In this document: piece by piece, positions 60,197 through 62,421 of the stretch
How the letters are laid out: every line of letters starts with the position of its first letter
Numbering within the stretch: position 1 is the stretch's first letter
NCBI GenBank assembly: GCA_028872015.1
Contig: JAGWLO010000014.1
Coordinates: 1-62,421, forward strand
DNA: 62,421 nt
Direction of reading: 5' to 3'
DNA from: Burkholderiales bacterium
GTDB taxonomy: Bacteria; Pseudomonadota; Gammaproteobacteria; Burkholderiales; Burkholderiaceae_C
Program-made: the position numbers and the translations under genes
Notes under the pieces: model-generated
Databases searched by the model: none
Seen by the model: only the letters and a program-made list of their open reading frames with translations
What the model was told of the DNA's origin: nothing

Positions 60197-61813
60197 ATGC
60201 GCGACCCTGCCCGCCGGACCCTGGCCGCAACCCCGCCCGGGCCGGCCGCTGCCGATGGCGGGCAGGCCGGTCCGAGCCGGCGCCGGCTGCTGGCGGCGAT
60301 GGTCGGCGGCACTGCCGCCGCGGCCGCCGTCGTGGGCCTGGCGCCGGCCTTCGTGCGCCACGCCCGCGCCGCCGACCTGCCCCGCTTCGGCCTGGGCATC
60401 GCCTCGGGCCAGCCGCAGGCCACCTCGGTGGTGCTGTGGACGCGGCTGGTGGGCGCCGATCTGCCGGCGCAGGCCGACGTCGCCTGGGAGCTGGCCGAAG
60501 ACGAGGCGTTCACGCGCATTGCCGCCCGCGGCACCGAGCTGGCGAGCTGGGACGACGCCTACAGCGTGCATGCCGAGCCCCAAGGGCTGCAGCCCGCGCG
60601 CTGGTACTGGTACCGCTTCAGCGCCCTGGGCCAGCGCAGTGCCGTCGGGCGCACCCGCACCGCACCGGCCCCCGACGCGCGCGTCGATCGGCTGGAGTTC
60701 GCCATCGCCAGCTGCCAGCGCTACGACGTGGGCCGCTATGCCGCCTGGCGGCACGCGGCCGCGCAGCCGCTCGACCTGGTGCTTTTCCTGGGCGACTACA
60801 TCTACGAGTACCCCAGCGCCGCCAACGCCGTGCGACCGGTGGAAGGCGGCCGCGTGCGGCGGCTGGAGGAGTACCGCGCCCGGTACGCCACGCACAAGAG
60901 CGACCCGGCGCTGCAGGCCGCCCATGCCGCCTGCCCCTGGCTGCTGGTGTGGGACGACCACGAAGTGGAGAACGACTACGCCGGATTGCAGGGCGAGTTT
61001 CTCGAAGCCGACTTCGCCGACCAGCGTGCCGCCGCCTACAAGGCCTACTGGGAACACATGCCGCTGCCCAAGGCGCTGCGCCCCGACCGCGGCGCGATGC
61101 GCATGCACGGCCGGCTCGACTGGGGTCGGCTGGCGCGCATCCACCTGCTGGACGACCGCCAGATGCGCGATTCGCAGGTGTGCCCGCAGCGCGGCCGCGG
61201 TGGCTCCAACACCGTGCGCCTGGCCGACTGCCCCGCGCTGCTGGACCCGCGCCGCACGCTGCTGGGCCCGGCACAAGAACGCTGGCTGGCCGACGGCTGG
61301 GCGCCGGACCGGCCCTGGAACCTGCTGGCCCAGCAGACGCTGATGGCGCGCTGCAGCTGGGAAGATCCCGCCGGCCCGTCGCGCGGCGGCACCTACTGGA
61401 CCGATGGCTGGGACGGCTACCCGCTGGCGCGCCGCCGCCTGCTGTCCGCGGTGGCCGAACGCAAGGTGCCGGGCGTGGTGGTGCTGGGCGGCGACGTGCA
61501 CGCCAATTACGTGGCCAACCTCAGGTCCGACGACGATGACCCGCGCTCGCCCGTGGTGGCCGCCGAGTTCTGCGGCACGTCCATCACCAGCCTGGGCCTG
61601 GAGCAGGCGCGGCTGGACCGCGCACGCGCCTTCAACCCGCACATCCTGCACGCCCGCAGCGACCAGCGCGGCTATGGCCGCTTCACGCTGCAGCCCGGGC
61701 AGCTGCACGCCGATCTGCAGGTGCTGGCCGACGCCCGCGACGCGGCCAGCCCCATCGCCTCGCAGGGCCGCTTCGTGGTCGAGGCCGGGCGGCCGGCGGT
61801 GCAGCGCGCCTGA
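60197..61813 (+). CDS. phoD: PhoD-type alkaline phosphatase/phosphodiesterase, Tat-exported
   Basis: Secreted metallophosphatase of 538 aa. A Tat signal (SRRRLLAAMVGGTAAAAAVVG, ending near ARAAD) precedes a fibronectin-like N-domain and the PhoD catalytic domain. Metal-binding motifs are in IASCQRYD, FLGDYIYEY, WDDHEVENDY and VLGGDVHANYV, as in Bacillus PhoD. Probably releases phosphate from phosphodiesters in the periplasm. No Pho box was sought. Confidence 0.88.
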   Translation: MRDPARRTLAATPPGPAAADGGQAGPSRRRLLAAMVGGTAAAAAVVGLAPAFVRHARAADLPRFGLGIASGQPQATSVVLWTRLVGADLPAQADVAWELAEDEAFTRIAARGTELASWDDAYSVHAEPQGLQPARWYWYRFSALGQRSAVGRTRTAPAPDARVDRLEFAIASCQRYDVGRYAAWRHAAAQPLDLVLFLGDYIYEYPSAANAVRPVEGGRVRRLEEYRARYATHKSDPALQAAHAACPWLLVWDDHEVENDYAGLQGEFLEADFADQRAAAYKAYWEHMPLPKALRPDRGAMRMHGRLDWGRLARIHLLDDRQMRDSQVCPQRGRGGSNTVRLADCPALLDPRRTLLGPAQERWLADGWAPDRPWNLLAQQTLMARCSWEDPAGPSRGGTYWTDGWDGYPLARRRLLSAVAERKVPGVVVLGGDVHANYVANLRSDDDDPRSPVVAAEFCGTSITSLGLEQARLDRARAFNPHILHARSDQRGYGRFTLQPGQLHADLQVLADARDAASPIASQGRFVVEAGRPAVQRA

Positions 61814-61844
61814 GCGCCGTCGGAGCGGCCGGTCCACCCGGCGG

Positions 61845-62381
61845 CTAGAAGCTCGACCCAGGTTCGCGCAGGAACGCCGATTCCTCGGGCGTGGACACCC
61901 GGCCGAGTATGGCGTTGCGATGTGGATACCGGCCAAACCGATCGATGATCGCCTTGTGCCGCAGTTCGAAGTCGTAGTTGCTCTTCGGGGCGCGCTCCCG
62001 AAAGAGATCCACCGCCACGGCGTGGATGAGAGCCGATTCGCTGTGCATGTAGGGCATGTACAAGAAGACACGCTCCGCTTCAGGCAGTGCGAGGTCGACC
62101 TGGGCCGCGACGGCTTCCTGGGCCAGTGCCAGGGCGAGGGGGTCGCTGTCGAAGGCCCGGCGTTCGCCGCGAAAGATGTTCCTGGAGAACTGATCGAGGA
62201 CGATGACCTCGGCCAGGCGGCCCTGGGGGTCGTGCCGCCACTCGAACAGCTCAGCGCGTGTGGCGCGTTCGTGGAGGTCGCCAAAGCGCTCTCGGATGAG
62301 ACGATCGAATCCGGCGTCGACCTTCCACCACTGGGCAGGCTCGATCTCGTTGAACCAGAATGAAATGACCGACTGATGCAC
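61845..62381 (-). CDS. DUF924 family protein
   Basis: Protein of 178 aa starting at GTG 62381 with a strong GGAGGA site upstream. Family landmarks are ISFWFNEIEPAQWWKVDAGFD, VIVLDQFSRNIFRG and MPYMHSESALIHA near the middle. All-helical fold resembling TPR-like proteins; no established function. Base composition is lower in GC than its neighbours, suggesting recent arrival or relaxed constraint. It is convergent with the phosphatase gene. Confidence 0.85.
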   Translation of the reverse strand: MHQSVISFWFNEIEPAQWWKVDAGFDRLIRERFGDLHERATRAELFEWRHDPQGRLAEVIVLDQFSRNIFRGERRAFDSDPLALALAQEAVAAQVDLALPEAERVFLYMPYMHSESALIHAVAVDLFRERAPKSNYDFELRHKAIIDRFGRYPHRNAILGRVSTPEESAFLREPGSSF

Positions 62382-62421
62382 GCGCGATCCTCCGTGGACT
62401 GTGTGTGGCCGGCGTGAGGCT

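Overview
The window is a photosynthesis gene cluster (PGC) of an aerobic-tolerant purple bacterium, with unrelated catabolic genes on its left and housekeeping genes on its right. GC is very high throughout. Gene content points to a betaproteobacterium of the order Burkholderiales, close to Rubrivivax gelatinosus: a four-haem lipoprotein PufC, a Tat-exported high-potential iron-sulfur protein (HiPIP), the oxygen-dependent cyclase acsF, PpsR and AerR regulators, and a spheroidene-type crt gene set. The affiliation is inferred from gene content, not from a database search.

Layout. (1) Positions 1-8607, minus strand: a sugar or sugar-acid catabolic operon. It holds a carbohydrate ABC transporter (ATPase, binding protein, two permeases), an IlvD/Edd sugar-acid dehydratase, an HpcH/HpaI aldolase, a Gfo/Idh/MocA oxidoreductase and an SDR cut by the window edge. 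A divergent LacI/GntR-type regulator (8719-9828) and a palindrome between the two units complete it. (2) 9957-13856: a hotdog thioesterase, a small exported 11-residue-repeat protein, an enoyl-CoA hydratase, a gentisate 1,2-dioxygenase and an aldo/keto reductase. (3) 13912-25092, minus: crtE-crtF, then bchC-bchX-bchY-bchZ-pufQ-pufB-pufA-pufL-pufM-pufC. (4) 25255-29057, plus: crtD-crtC-hemA. (5) 29061-35935, minus: bchI-bchD-bchO, then crtI-crtB and a small membrane protein. (6) 36162-36479: the HiPIP gene, facing a bacteriophytochrome-like protein (36514-38637) that lacks the chromophore cysteine and a kinase ATPase domain. (7) 38813-43907, minus: aerR, ppsR, then bchG-bchP and a small membrane protein. 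(8) 44331-58527, plus: the tightly packed operon bchF-N-B-H-L-M-lhaA-puhA-B-C-acsF-puhE. (9) 58589-62381: riboflavin synthase, a YoaK family membrane protein, a PhoD-type phosphatase and a DUF924 protein.

How it works together. HemA makes the tetrapyrrole precursor. BchI/D/H, BchM, AcsF, BchL/N/B, BchF, BchX/Y/Z, BchC, BchG and BchP carry the route from protoporphyrin IX to bacteriochlorophyll a. CrtE/B/I/C/D/F make acyclic carotenoids. PufB/A, PufL/M and PuhA are the core antenna and reaction centre, with LhaA, PuhB, PuhC, PuhE and PufQ as assembly factors. PufC and HiPIP return electrons to the reaction centre.

Regulation is visible in the DNA. Palindromes of the PpsR/CrtJ type (TGT-N12-ACA) occur at bchC (two, 8 bp apart), crtE/crtD, crtI, bchI and bchG, and a degenerate overlapping pair precedes bchF. 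Several coincide with the -35 box TTGACA. Not in this window: crtA, bchE, bchJ, pucBA, idi and tspO; they may lie elsewhere. I saw no tRNA, rRNA, insertion sequence or CRISPR array.
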